Shown: in pieces, positions 24,440 to 32,279 of the stretch
How the letters are laid out: each line of letters begins with the position of its first letter
How positions within the stretch are numbered: position 1 is the first letter of the stretch
Assembly: GCA_020051175.1 (NCBI GenBank)
Contig: JAGVJJ010000099.1
Coordinates: forward strand, 1-32,528
DNA: 32,528 nucleotides
From: Bacteroidia bacterium
Lineage (GTDB): Bacteria; Bacteroidota; Bacteroidia; 2-12-FULL-35-15
Direction: 5' to 3'
The notes under the pieces: generated by a model
Database searches by the model: none
Seen by the model: the letters and a program-made list of their open reading frames with translations, nothing else
Told to the model about the DNA's origin: nothing
Made by a program: the position numbers and the translations under genes

Positions 24440-25003
24440 CTACAATTTCCCTTCCAGCATCATCAGTTTTGCTTTTAAAACAATTGTTACCGTTAAGCTA
24501 TCCGTTATTTCACCTTTTTCCACCATCCGGTAGAGCTCATCAAACGGTAGTTTGCGTAGTTCAAGCTCTTCCACATCTTCCGGTTCTGATTCACCAAAGC
24601 TCAATCCTTGCGCAATGTACAACACACAAAATTCGTCACTTGCTGAATTGCTCAGGTGCATCTCCTGGACTTTCGTCCACCTGGTAGCAGTAATGCCTGT
24701 TTCTTCCAGTAATTCACGCTTAGCCGAATCCAATGGCGGAACATCCAGTTTACCGCCACCCTCAGGTATTTCCCATGAGTATTGATTGATAGGGTAACGG
24801 TATTGTCCTACAATCCAGGTATTATAATCTTCATCCAGGGGGAGAATTCCTATGGCAATATTTTTGAAATGAACTACAGAGTAAGTGCCGGGGTTGCCAT
24901 GCGGGTTCAGCACATCGTGTTTCGTAAGTGATACCCAGGGTGAATCATATACCTTCTCTGACGTTAAGGTAGTCCAGGGGTTTTTATAGTCAGTAAGTTT
25001 CAT
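24440..25003 (-). CDS. NUDIX hydrolase, ADP-ribose pyrophosphatase-like
   Basis: A 187-residue NUDIX enzyme of the ADP-ribose/nucleotide-sugar type. The NUDIX box lies at SWEIPEGGGKLD then DSAKRELLEETGI; REL-LEE-TG is intact, but the first Glu of the GX5E part is a valine (in KLDVPP), a variation seen in some subfamilies. N-terminal strands (YSVVHFKNIAIGILPLDED) and the C-terminal helix fit the ADP-ribose branch. It is expected to hydrolyse ADP-ribose or a similar dinucleotide in the cytoplasm. The gene stands alone on the minus strand, convergent with the small OmpA protein gene. Confidence 0.88.
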   Translation of the reverse strand: MKLTDYKNPWTTLTSEKVYDSPWVSLTKHDVLNPHGNPGTYSVVHFKNIAIGILPLDEDYNTWIVGQYRYPINQYSWEIPEGGGKLDVPPLDSAKRELLEETGITATRWTKVQEMHLSNSASDEFCVLYIAQGLSFGESEPEDVEELELRKLPFDELYRMVEKGEITDSLTVTIVLKAKLMMLEGKL

Positions 25004-25033
25004 TTGAAAATATTTTGTAAATATCGGTTACTT

Positions 25034-25112
25034 AATAAACGAGTGGATACGAATTTACAAAACTAAAGGGCTTAACAAATTGCATTTCGTAAATTCGTAT
25101 CCATTCGTTTAT
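25034..25112. repeat. dispersed inverted repeat, copy 2
   Basis: The left arm 25034-25062 (AATAAACGAGTGGATACGAA and on) and the right arm 25085-25112 (TTTCGTAAATTCG then TATCCATTCG) are near reverse complements, with a 22-base loop. It fills most of the spacer between the NUDIX gene and bshC. Confidence 0.8.
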
Positions 25113-25160
25113 CTATATCCGTACCAAAAAACATACCTGCACATTGGCCTGATTTTATGT

Positions 25161-25168
25161 TACCTTTG
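25161..25168 (+). promoter_or_regulatory. -7 box of bshC
   Basis: TACCTTTG matches TAnnTTTG and ends 11 bases before ATG 25180, implying a very short leader. A TTG at 25144-25146 is too close to be a normal -33 element. Confidence 0.45.
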
Positions 25169-25179
25169 TAATCCTAACT

Positions 25180-26778
25180 ATGAGTTTAAAGAAATCAGAA
25201 ATATCATTATCGGAAACGGGTTATTTCCCCGGATTATTGTTGGACTATATCAGCGGAAATAATAATATCCGCAACTTATACACGTACCGGCCTGAAATAG
25301 AGGCTTTCAAACAAGCCATTGATGATAAATCCAAAGAGGCTGTTAACAGGGAATTACTTGTTACAGTTCTGAAAGCCCAATATTCATCTGTGCCGGATAA
25401 TAAATTGCAAACAGATACTATTGAACGGCTTAAAGATAACAATACATTCACCGTCTGTACCGGCCACCAGCTCTGTCTTTTCACCGGTCCATTGTATTTT
25501 ATCTACAAAATCCTTTCTACTATTAATTTAGCAGAGGCTTTGAAAAAGCACTATCCCGCCTGCAATTTTGTTCCGGTATACTGGATGGCGGGTGAGGACC
25601 ACGATTTTGAAGAGGTAAAAAGTATAAATCTGTTTGGTAAAAAATTACGCTGGGAAAACCCCGATGCAAAAGGTGCTGTAGGTCAGCTGTCAACCGCTTC
25701 ATTAAAGCCTGTAATTGATGAGTTCAGGCAAATAGCAGGGGAGTCAGGCAATGCAAAGGAGTTGGTTCAGCTTTTTGAAGATGCTTATTTAAAACATCCG
25801 AATCTCGCAGAAGCTACCCGCTACCTTGTACACCGCTTGTTTGGCGAGTACGGACTGGTAATTGTTGATGGTAGTGATGTGCGTTTGAAAAAGGAGTTTG
25901 TTTCAATTATTAAAGACGATATTTTTAATTCCACCAATCAGAAACTGGTAAATCAAACCATTGAAGAGTTTGAGAAATCAGGTATTAAAGCACAGGTAAA
26001 CCCAAGGGCAATCAATTGTTTTTACATGCTGGATAATATCCGTGAACGGATTGAGCTGAATGGTGAAACATACAATGTGCTGAACACATCTATTACCTTC
26101 ACAAAAGAGCAGTTGCAGCAGGAGTTAATCGGGCACCCGGAGCGTTTTAGCCCCAATGTGGTTTTACGACCGGTTTACCAGCAAAAAATATTGCCCAACC
26201 TCGCATACATAGGTGGACCGGGAGAAATAGCCTATTGGCTGGAATACAAACGCATGTTTGATTTCCATAAAATAAGTTTCCCCGTATTGATACCGCGTAA
26301 CTTTGCGCTGCTTCTGGATGCTAAATCTGACCAGCAATTGCAAAAACTGGGCTTTACAATAAAAGATTTGTTTAATGATGCGGAATTGCTCGTGAAGGAG
26401 TTTGTAAATAAAAATGCCGGTGCTGCCTTGTCTTTGGCTGAACAGGAAAAGCAGCTATCGGATTTGTATGCTGTTATTGCCACTAAAGCCACGGTAGTTG
26501 ATCCTACTTTAAAAGGCAGTGTGGAAGCGGAATTGCAAAAGGCATTAAATTCGTTGAAAAGCATTGAAAATAAGTTGGTACGTGCGGAAAAACAAAAACA
26601 GGAGACATCCATCAACCAAATCAAAAAGTTAAAAGATAAATTTTTTCCCGGAGATGTATTACAGGAACGTTTTGATAATATAGCACCTTATTACCTGAAA
26701 TCCGGGAAACAGTTGATTGGTGATTTGAAAGCAGCATTTGACCCTTTGGATTATAAAATGTTGGTGCTGGAAGTATAA
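25180..26778 (+). CDS. bshC: putative cysteine ligase BshC (bacillithiol synthesis)
   Basis: A 532-residue protein of the BshC family, which adds cysteine to glucosaminyl-malate in the last step of bacillithiol synthesis. Key blocks are TVCTGHQLCLFTGPLYFIYK (91-110) and FVPVYWMAGEDHDFEEV (130-146), both strongly conserved in the family. The C-terminal third contains a long charged coiled coil (about 440-500). Length is normal. bshA and bshB are not in the window. It probably has its own promoter; queE follows 88 bases later across a dispersed repeat. Confidence 0.93.
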   Translation: MSLKKSEISLSETGYFPGLLLDYISGNNNIRNLYTYRPEIEAFKQAIDDKSKEAVNRELLVTVLKAQYSSVPDNKLQTDTIERLKDNNTFTVCTGHQLCLFTGPLYFIYKILSTINLAEALKKHYPACNFVPVYWMAGEDHDFEEVKSINLFGKKLRWENPDAKGAVGQLSTASLKPVIDEFRQIAGESGNAKELVQLFEDAYLKHPNLAEATRYLVHRLFGEYGLVIVDGSDVRLKKEFVSIIKDDIFNSTNQKLVNQTIEEFEKSGIKAQVNPRAINCFYMLDNIRERIELNGETYNVLNTSITFTKEQLQQELIGHPERFSPNVVLRPVYQQKILPNLAYIGGPGEIAYWLEYKRMFDFHKISFPVLIPRNFALLLDAKSDQQLQKLGFTIKDLFNDAELLVKEFVNKNAGAALSLAEQEKQLSDLYAVIATKATVVDPTLKGSVEAELQKALNSLKSIENKLVRAEKQKQETSINQIKKLKDKFFPGDVLQERFDNIAPYYLKSGKQLIGDLKAAFDPLDYKMLVLEV

Positions 26779-26789
26779 TACCCGTGTGT

Positions 26790-26843
26790 TGTCAGTCTGT
26801 CCGAGGGACTCCTTCAGAGAGCCTGTGGAAGAATGGGCAGGCT
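26790..26843. repeat. imperfect intergenic inverted repeat, shares a segment with 1919-1977
   Basis: TCAGTCTGTCC near 26792 is a two-mismatch inverse of GGGCAGGCTGA ending near 26843. The inner CTGTCCGAGGGACTCCTT (26797-26814) differs by one base from 1930-1947. A shorter relative, with GTTGTCAGTCTGAGCC, lies near 24350. Confidence 0.6.
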
Positions 26844-26866
26844 GAATTTTGATGTAAATTAACGAA

Positions 26867-27505
26867 ATGGAAATAAAACAAGAACATAAAACACTGTTGG
26901 AACAAGGCATCGAACTGCCCCTGATGGAAGAGTTTTACACCATCCAGGGCGAAGGCTTTCATTCGGGCAAAGCAGCTTATTTTATTCGTATCGGAGGGTG
27001 TGATGTAGGCTGCCACTGGTGCGATGTAAAAGAGAGCTGGGATGCTTCCCTGCATCCTGCAACCCGTGTAGATAAGATTGTGGAAAATGCAGTTCAGTTC
27101 CCTGGAAAAGCTGTAGTAGTTACAGGTGGTGAACCAAGTATGTATAACCTTGATTATCTTACTCAACAACTCAAAAGTAAAGGAATTGAAACCTTTATTG
27201 AAACTTCAGGTGCCTACCTGCTTACCGGCACCTGGGATTGGGTATGCCTTTCACCTAAAAAAACGAGTCCGCCCCTGATGGAAAATTTTAAAAGAGCCAG
27301 CGAGCTCAAAATAATTGTCCATAACCGCAACGACTTTGAATGGGCCGAAAAGAATGCACAGCATGTAAGTCAGGAGTGCAAACTATTCCTTCAGCCGGAG
27401 TGGAGCAAAAGCAAAGAAATGATGCCTCTCATTGTGGATTATGTAATGGCACACCCGAAATGGAACGTGTCGTTGCAAACGCATAAGTATATGAATATTC
27501 CTTAA
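26867..27505 (+). CDS. queE: 7-carboxy-7-deazaguanine synthase
   Basis: A 212-residue radical-SAM enzyme that converts carboxy-tetrahydropterin to 7-carboxy-7-deazaguanine in queuosine synthesis. The substrate-binding start MEEFYTIQGEGFHSGKAAYF (20-39) and the cluster motif CDVGCHWC (C45, C49, C52) are clear, as is the SAM motif TGGEPSM. The later SPKK and LQTHKYMNIP are also typical. Other queuosine genes (queC, queD) are not nearby, and no preQ1 riboswitch is seen in the 88-base leader. Confidence 0.94.
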   Translation: MEIKQEHKTLLEQGIELPLMEEFYTIQGEGFHSGKAAYFIRIGGCDVGCHWCDVKESWDASLHPATRVDKIVENAVQFPGKAVVVTGGEPSMYNLDYLTQQLKSKGIETFIETSGAYLLTGTWDWVCLSPKKTSPPLMENFKRASELKIIVHNRNDFEWAEKNAQHVSQECKLFLQPEWSKSKEMMPLIVDYVMAHPKWNVSLQTHKYMNIP

Positions 27506-27545
27506 TATGATAATTTGGCTCAATAATTGAAAACTAAACAGTACT

Positions 27546-29495
27546 ATGAAAAAATTCATTCTTCCATTTGTTTTTTCTCTTTTTATAATCGCCTGTAAGG
27601 CTCAGTTGGCGCCAGGTGAATACACTACTACCAACAAAAAGGCTATTAGTGCTTTTGAGAAGGCTCTGGAATATTATAATAACCGCAACGATGAAAAAGC
27701 TCTGGAAGAGTTAAAAAAAGCCATAGAAAAAGATCCGATGTTCATTGAGCCTCACCTGTTAACAGCACAGATATATACGGATGGGGGCAAGCTGCAGGAG
27801 GCTATTACTGAATACATCAAAGCATTGGAAATTAATCCCAAATTCGATAAAAAAACATATTACCTGCTCGCCAACATTGAAATGACTTTAGGCAAATATG
27901 CAGATGCGAAAAAGGATTATGAAGATTTTCTCAAGAACAAAAACCTGCATCCGGATTCAAAGGAAACTGCAGAGCGTCAGCTGGCCAATTGCAATTTTGC
28001 CATTGAAGCGATGAAGAATCCTGTTCCATTCGAACCAAAAAGCATGGGAGAAGCTATTAACTCAAGCCTGGACGAATATTTCCCGGCCATTACTGCTGAT
28101 GACCAGACTTTTTTGTATACACGCAACAACCGTACTGAACAAATCCCATTGCAGGAAGACTTCCTTGTAAGTAAAAAAGTGAATGGTGCCTGGACTCCTT
28201 CTGTCATGCTTGGAAACGGTATTAATACTCCGGGCAATGAAGGGGCTCCGAGCATTTCTGCTGATGGGCAGATTTTGTTTTTTATTGCCTGTGCCGAAAT
28301 GGACGGCACCTATGGCGAAACCCGAAAAGGGTTTGGGAGCTGTGATATTTTTTACTCCCAAAAAGTGGGCAATAACTGGGCGCGTCCTTACAACATGGGA
28401 CCGGTAGTGAATTCCAAAAACTGGGAAACCCAGCCTTGCTTTTCAGCAGATGGTCAAACGCTTTATTTTGTGAGCAACCGTCCAGGCGGAGTGGGAGCAT
28501 CCGATATTTGGTTTACCACCTTACAGGCCGATGGTAGTTGGGGCTCACCTGTAAACCTCGGCAAAAAAGTTAATACCCCTGGTAAGGAAGAGTCTGTTTA
28601 CATCCATCCGGATGGGAAAACTCTTTATTTCAGCTCTAATGGTCATGTAGGGATGGGCAAACTTGATATTTATGTGGTGCGTAAAGATGCAGCAGGTGAG
28701 TGGGGCACACCTGTAAACCTTGGATACCCCATCAATACATACGGTGATGAGAATAGCCTTTTGGTTAACGGTGGTGGGAATATTGCCTATTTTGCTTCCA
28801 ACAGGGCAGGGGGGATGGGAGGCTTGGATTTATACCAGTTTGAACTGCCAAAAGAAGCCCGTCCTGAAACGATCACTTATGTAAAGGGCAAAGTGTATGA
28901 TGCCAAAACAAAGCAGCCCCTGGGCGCACATTTTGAGCTTATCGACCTGGAAACGGCAAAACAGGTGATTGTGTCGGATGCCAACTCCGGTAACGGGGAG
29001 TTTCTGGTAACACTTCCAATAGAAAGAAACTATGCCCTGAATGTTTCACAAAGCGGTTACCTGTTTTATTCCGAAAACTTTTCTTTGAAAGGTTTAGTGG
29101 ACAAAAGCAAACCTTTCCTGATGGATGTCCCCATGGTATCTATTGATACAGGTAGTGTTGTGGAGCTTAAAAATGTGTTCTTCGAAACAGCAAAGTTCGA
29201 CCTGAAGCCAGAGTCGAAGGTAGAGCTGGATAAGCTTGTAAGCTTCCTTACCTTCAATAAGACCTTACGCATTCAGCTGAGCGGACATACAGATAACGTG
29301 GGTGATAAGAAAAGCAACCAGTTGCTCTCCCAAAACCGTGCGAAAGCAGTATACGATTACCTTGCTGCGCATGGAATAGATGCCAAAAGGCTAACCTTTG
29401 TCGGCTATGGCGACACCCGCCCGAAAGTTCCGAATGATTCCGATGCAAACCGTGCTATTAACAGGCGTACGGAGTTTAAAGTGGTTGGGAAATAA
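27546..29495 (+). CDS. PorE-like T9SS-associated OmpA lipoprotein (TPR-PD40-CRD-OmpA)
   Basis: A 649-residue lipoprotein: FIIAC at residues 13-17 is a lipobox with C17 as lipid site. Domains in order: TPR helices (about 33-150; EKALEYYNNRNDEKALEELK), a PD40 beta-propeller (about 175-430; YFVSNRPGGVGASDIWFTTL, YFSSNGHVGMGKLDIYVV), a carboxypeptidase regulatory-like domain (about 440-520; VKGKVYDAKTKQPLGAHFEL) and an OmpA domain (about 545-649; VFFETAKFDLKPES, LSGHTDNVGDKKSNQLLSQN). This is the architecture of PorE, a T9SS outer-membrane component that binds peptidoglycan. As several such paralogues exist per genome, PorE itself is likely but not proven. It ends 20 bases before a 48-base palindrome. 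Confidence 0.88.
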   Translation: MKKFILPFVFSLFIIACKAQLAPGEYTTTNKKAISAFEKALEYYNNRNDEKALEELKKAIEKDPMFIEPHLLTAQIYTDGGKLQEAITEYIKALEINPKFDKKTYYLLANIEMTLGKYADAKKDYEDFLKNKNLHPDSKETAERQLANCNFAIEAMKNPVPFEPKSMGEAINSSLDEYFPAITADDQTFLYTRNNRTEQIPLQEDFLVSKKVNGAWTPSVMLGNGINTPGNEGAPSISADGQILFFIACAEMDGTYGETRKGFGSCDIFYSQKVGNNWARPYNMGPVVNSKNWETQPCFSADGQTLYFVSNRPGGVGASDIWFTTLQADGSWGSPVNLGKKVNTPGKEESVYIHPDGKTLYFSSNGHVGMGKLDIYVVRKDAAGEWGTPVNLGYPINTYGDENSLLVNGGGNIAYFASNRAGGMGGLDLYQFELPKEARPETITYVKGKVYDAKTKQPLGAHFELIDLETAKQVIVSDANSGNGEFLVTLPIERNYALNVSQSGYLFYSENFSLKGLVDKSKPFLMDVPMVSIDTGSVVELKNVFFETAKFDLKPESKVELDKLVSFLTFNKTLRIQLSGHTDNVGDKKSNQLLSQNRAKAVYDYLAAHGIDAKRLTFVGYGDTRPKVPNDSDANRAINRRTEFKVVGK

Positions 29496-29515
29496 GCTTT
29501 CAGAGGGAGTAAAAA

Positions 29516-29563
29516 AGCCACAGATTCACGGATTTTAAATTTAAAATCCGTGAATCTGTGGCT
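29516..29563. terminator. 48-base perfect palindrome between convergent genes
   Basis: Bases 29516-29539 and 29540-29563 are exact reverse complements with no spacer: AGCCACAGATTCACGG then ATTTTAAA, mirrored. It lies between the convergent porE-like and ribH genes, is preceded by an A run and probably ends transcription from both sides. It may also be a dispersed repeat. Confidence 0.85.
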
Positions 29564-29598
29564 AAATCTTAATCTAAAAAAGATCACCCGTTCTTCAA

Positions 29599-30108
29599 CT
29601 ACGCGTTCATCATGCGCGTCTTAACCGATTTCTTCAGCTGGGCCATTTTAATCGCAGTTACAGCTGCCTCGTCACCTTTGTTGCCATGTTTGCCACCGGC
29701 TCTGTCCTGAGCTTGTTCTAACGTATTAGGCGTAAGCACTCCAAATATGACTGGTTTATTGTATTTAAGGCTCACATTCGTAACCCCATTGGCCACTGCA
29801 TCACAGATAAAATCAAAATGCTTTGTTTCTCCCTGAATTACACAGCCAATACAGATTACCGTATCAATTGTTTTGTCTTCACACAATAGCTGGGCACCGT
29901 AAGTCAGCTCAAAGCTTCCGGGAACGTATACTACAATAATATCACTTTCGGTAACTCCACAAGCAAGGAGGGTTTTTACAGCACCATCGCGCAGGGCGGC
30001 AGTAACTTCAACGTTCCATTCCGCTACAACAATACCTACGCGTATTCCCGCTGCAGGTGGTATATTGGTATGGTTAAAATCCGATAGGTTTTTATGAGCG
30101 GTTGACAT
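29599..30108 (-). CDS. ribH: 6,7-dimethyl-8-ribityllumazine synthase
   Basis: A 169-residue lumazine synthase for the penultimate riboflavin step, condensing a ribityl-aminouracil with dihydroxybutanone phosphate. Substrate-binding segments are AEWNVEVT (29-36), YVPGSFEL (61-68) and GCVIQGETKHFDF (88-100), with catalytic H97. IFGVLTPNTLEQAQDRAG (121-138) is also diagnostic. The N-terminus is about 15 residues longer than E. coli RibH. It is downstream of the TPR gene on the same strand, but a hairpin terminator lies between them. No FMN riboswitch is visible. Confidence 0.96.
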   Translation of the reverse strand: MSTAHKNLSDFNHTNIPPAAGIRVGIVVAEWNVEVTAALRDGAVKTLLACGVTESDIIVVYVPGSFELTYGAQLLCEDKTIDTVICIGCVIQGETKHFDFICDAVANGVTNVSLKYNKPVIFGVLTPNTLEQAQDRAGGKHGNKGDEAAVTAIKMAQLKKSVKTRMMNA

Positions 30109-30128
30109 AGAAAAAGGTTTAAATGAAA

Positions 30129-30177
30129 AAATTGCAGGGTTTTAGGCCTGAAACCAAGCGCTAAACTCCTGCAATTT
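30129..30177 (-). terminator. long-loop hairpin terminator of the TPR protein gene
   Basis: AAATTGCAGG (30129-30138) pairs with CCTGCAATTT (30168-30177) over a 29-base loop. On the minus strand a run of six T follows. It begins 10 bases after the TPR gene stop. Confidence 0.6.
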
Positions 30178-30187
30178 AGCAAGTTAG

Positions 30188-30871
30188 TTAAATATTTCCT
30201 AAAGTTTTTGCGCGGCTGATATATTTCTCCATGTCTTTGCCTTCCGGAGATTCGCTGAACTCGTTTTTAATGCGTTCGTAAAGTTTTACCGCATCTGCAT
30301 AGTTTCCATTGTCTTCATTTGCCATAGCAGCCTTTTTCAAAAATTTAGGGCTGGTATATGGGTTTACTTTCTGTTCTGCAGCTTTCAGGTAGTAGGTAAT
30401 TGCTTCATCCACTTTGCCTAGCTCCATATTGGCATCACCAATAGCTGCAGTTGCTTCAGGGCCAACAATCTGGTCCTTGCTGTCAAATTCTTTTAAATGC
30501 TCAATAGCTTCCTCGTATTGCCCTTTTTTCAGCAAACATACTCCCAAATAGTAATGAGCAAGGTTTGCTGATGGTGTAATGCCGTAATCCTCAATGATTT
30601 GTGTAAAACCCGGAGCCACTCCATCGCCATTCATTGCCTTGTCAAGCGAATCTTTACCAAAATAATCCTCTGCTTTATACATTTCAGCACGCGCCCTTGT
30701 TTCTTCACCCGCTACGTACCAGTATTTGTATGCAAAATATCCACCAACAACGGCTACAATTATGCCTGCAATTGTTATCAGGTTTTTCTTGTTCTGTTCA
30801 ATATAAAGTTCGGTTTTGGTCAACGCCTGTTCCACGTCAACAATTGGTTCATCTACAGTGTTTTGTGCCAT
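30188..30871 (-). CDS. tetratricopeptide repeat membrane protein (YfgM/BamD-like layout)
   Basis: A 227-residue protein. A cytoplasmic start of about 30 residues leads to one membrane helix (residues 31-50, LITIAGIIVAVVGGYFAYKY). Then come about four TPR units (LAHYYLGVCLLKKGQYEEAI, AAIGDANMELGKVDEAITYY, NYADAVKLYERIKNEFSESP). The single N-terminal helix plus TPR layout resembles YfgM of the SecYEG periphery, but homology is not assured. Its place next to ribH and recF is a recurring order in Bacteroidota. A TATTTTTG box lies upstream (30902-30909). Confidence 0.85.
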   Translation of the reverse strand: MAQNTVDEPIVDVEQALTKTELYIEQNKKNLITIAGIIVAVVGGYFAYKYWYVAGEETRARAEMYKAEDYFGKDSLDKAMNGDGVAPGFTQIIEDYGITPSANLAHYYLGVCLLKKGQYEEAIEHLKEFDSKDQIVGPEATAAIGDANMELGKVDEAITYYLKAAEQKVNPYTSPKFLKKAAMANEDNGNYADAVKLYERIKNEFSESPEGKDMEKYISRAKTLGNI

Positions 30872-30901
30872 GTTTTGTTTAAATAGAATTTAAATGGAGT
30901 G

Positions 30902-30909
30902 CAAAAATA
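30902..30909 (-). promoter_or_regulatory. possible -7 box of the TPR protein gene
   Basis: On the minus strand this is TATTTTTG, a full TAnnTTTG match, about 30 bases before the start codon. No clear -33 TTG at the usual spacing. Confidence 0.4.
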
Positions 30910-30959
30910 GTTTTTTTTTACAATATCTGCACTTTAATGTCAGAAATCTTAAGATTACT

Positions 30960-31154
30960 AATAAACGAATGGGTTACGAATTTACGAAACAATTATTTGT
31001 TTAATTATCATCTAACGATATAGAAGGATTATAACAGTTAAAAACAACACCTTTTGGTAAAATAACAAGTTGTATTTCGTAAATTCGTATCCATTCGTTT
31101 ATCCGTAACCCTCTATTTCGTAAATTCGTATTCCATTCGTTTGTCTTGTAACCG
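30960..31154. repeat. dispersed inverted repeat, copy 3, with a tandem 41-base right arm at recF
   Basis: The left arm (30960-30989, AATAAACGAATGGG and on) faces two tandem 41-base copies of the right arm (31073-31113 and 31114-31154), each beginning TATTTCGTAAATTCGTAT. The second copy ends exactly before the recF ATG. The same arms occur at 4790-4901 and 25034-25112. Confidence 0.82.
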
Positions 31155-32279
31155 ATGTATTTAAAGAAACTCAATATTCTTAATTTTAAAAACTATCCTG
31201 AAGCTGAATTGCAGTTCAGCAATCACATCAATTGTATGGTAGGGAATAACGGGGAAGGCAAAACCAATATCCTGGATGCTATCCATTACCTCTCGTTTTG
31301 TAAAAGCTTTTTTAATCCTATCGATAGCCAGAACATTCTGCACGATGCGCCTTTTTTCCTGATTCAGGGGATATATGATTTAGAGGACAAAGAAGAAGAG
31401 GTATACTGTGGACTTAAACGCAACCAAAAAAAGATTTTTAAGCGTAATAAAAAGGAATACCAGCGCCTGGCGGACCATATCGGCTTATTCCCTTTGGTAA
31501 TGATTTCACCTGCTGATTCTGAGTTAATTACAGAAGGCAGTGAAAGCCGCAGGCGGTTTTTGGACAGCGTTATTGCACAATACGATAAAGATTATCTGGA
31601 TTGCCTGATCAGCTATAATAAAGTACTTTCGCACCGCAATGCACTTCTCAAGCAGTTTGCCGACAGCGGCCGCTTTGATAAAGAATCTTTGGACCTATGG
31701 AACATGCAGCTGGTGGCATACGGTAACAAAGGATATGAAAAAAGAGCTGGTTTTATCAGCCGTTTCATTCCAATTTTTCAGCGTTATTATGAGCTTATTT
31801 CAGGCGGACGGGAGCAGGTAGGGCTGGAATATACTTCACATCTGAATGGTAGTTCTTTTGAAGAAGTGCTTGAAAAAGCAGTTCAACGCGATCGCGTGAT
31901 GGAATACACAACCGTTGGCATTCATAAAGACGATCTCGGCTTTGTGATCAATAGTTATCCTCTTAAAAAATATGCTTCACAGGGGCAGCAAAAATCATTT
32001 TTAATTGCCCTCAAACTGGCCCAATTTGAGTTCATAAAAGGACTTAAACACATTAGTCCAATTTTATTACTGGACGACATTTACGATAAGCTGGATGATT
32101 TACGCGTAAAACAACTGATGGACATTGTAGGCAGTGAAAACTTTGGTCAGCTTTTTATTACTGATACACATCTGACAAGGCTTGCTGAACTTTTTAAAAG
32201 TACCGGGGCGGATTTTAAAGTATTTAAGATTATGAACGGTACGGCTTCGGAGGTGCAGGTTTTAGTTAATGGTTATTAG
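31155..32279 (+). CDS. recF: DNA replication and repair protein RecF
   Basis: A 374-residue SMC-like ATPase that loads RecA at gaps with RecO and RecR. The N-terminal MYLKKLNILNFKNYPEAEL leads into the Walker A GNNGEGKTN (30-38). The signature motif YASQGQQKS and the Walker B ILLLDDIYDKLDD lie in the C-terminal third, followed by QLFITDTHLTRL. Length is normal. It is divergent from the TPR gene. Its leader is formed by a dispersed repeat ending at the start codon, and its stop codon lies in an AT-rich repeat that continues to the end of the window. No -7 box could be picked out. Confidence 0.97.
   Translation: MYLKKLNILNFKNYPEAELQFSNHINCMVGNNGEGKTNILDAIHYLSFCKSFFNPIDSQNILHDAPFFLIQGIYDLEDKEEEVYCGLKRNQKKIFKRNKKEYQRLADHIGLFPLVMISPADSELITEGSESRRRFLDSVIAQYDKDYLDCLISYNKVLSHRNALLKQFADSGRFDKESLDLWNMQLVAYGNKGYEKRAGFISRFIPIFQRYYELISGGREQVGLEYTSHLNGSSFEEVLEKAVQRDRVMEYTTVGIHKDDLGFVINSYPLKKYASQGQQKSFLIALKLAQFEFIKGLKHISPILLLDDIYDKLDDLRVKQLMDIVGSENFGQLFITDTHLTRLAELFKSTGADFKVFKIMNGTASEVQVLVNGY

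Noticed and set aside
24315..24533. A 72-codon plus-strand frame near the orphan promoter box
   Set aside because: It runs into the NUDIX gene in antisense and includes a dispersed repeat; no leader, no family.
26779..26866. preQ1 riboswitch upstream of queE
   Set aside because: The spacer is occupied by a dispersed repeat and lacks the small C-rich loop/A-rich tail expected of that aptamer.
30960..31154. Insertion sequence or MITE with target duplications
   Set aside because: I could not find flanking target duplications or fixed ends, and no transposase is in the window; it is better described as a dispersed inverted repeat.
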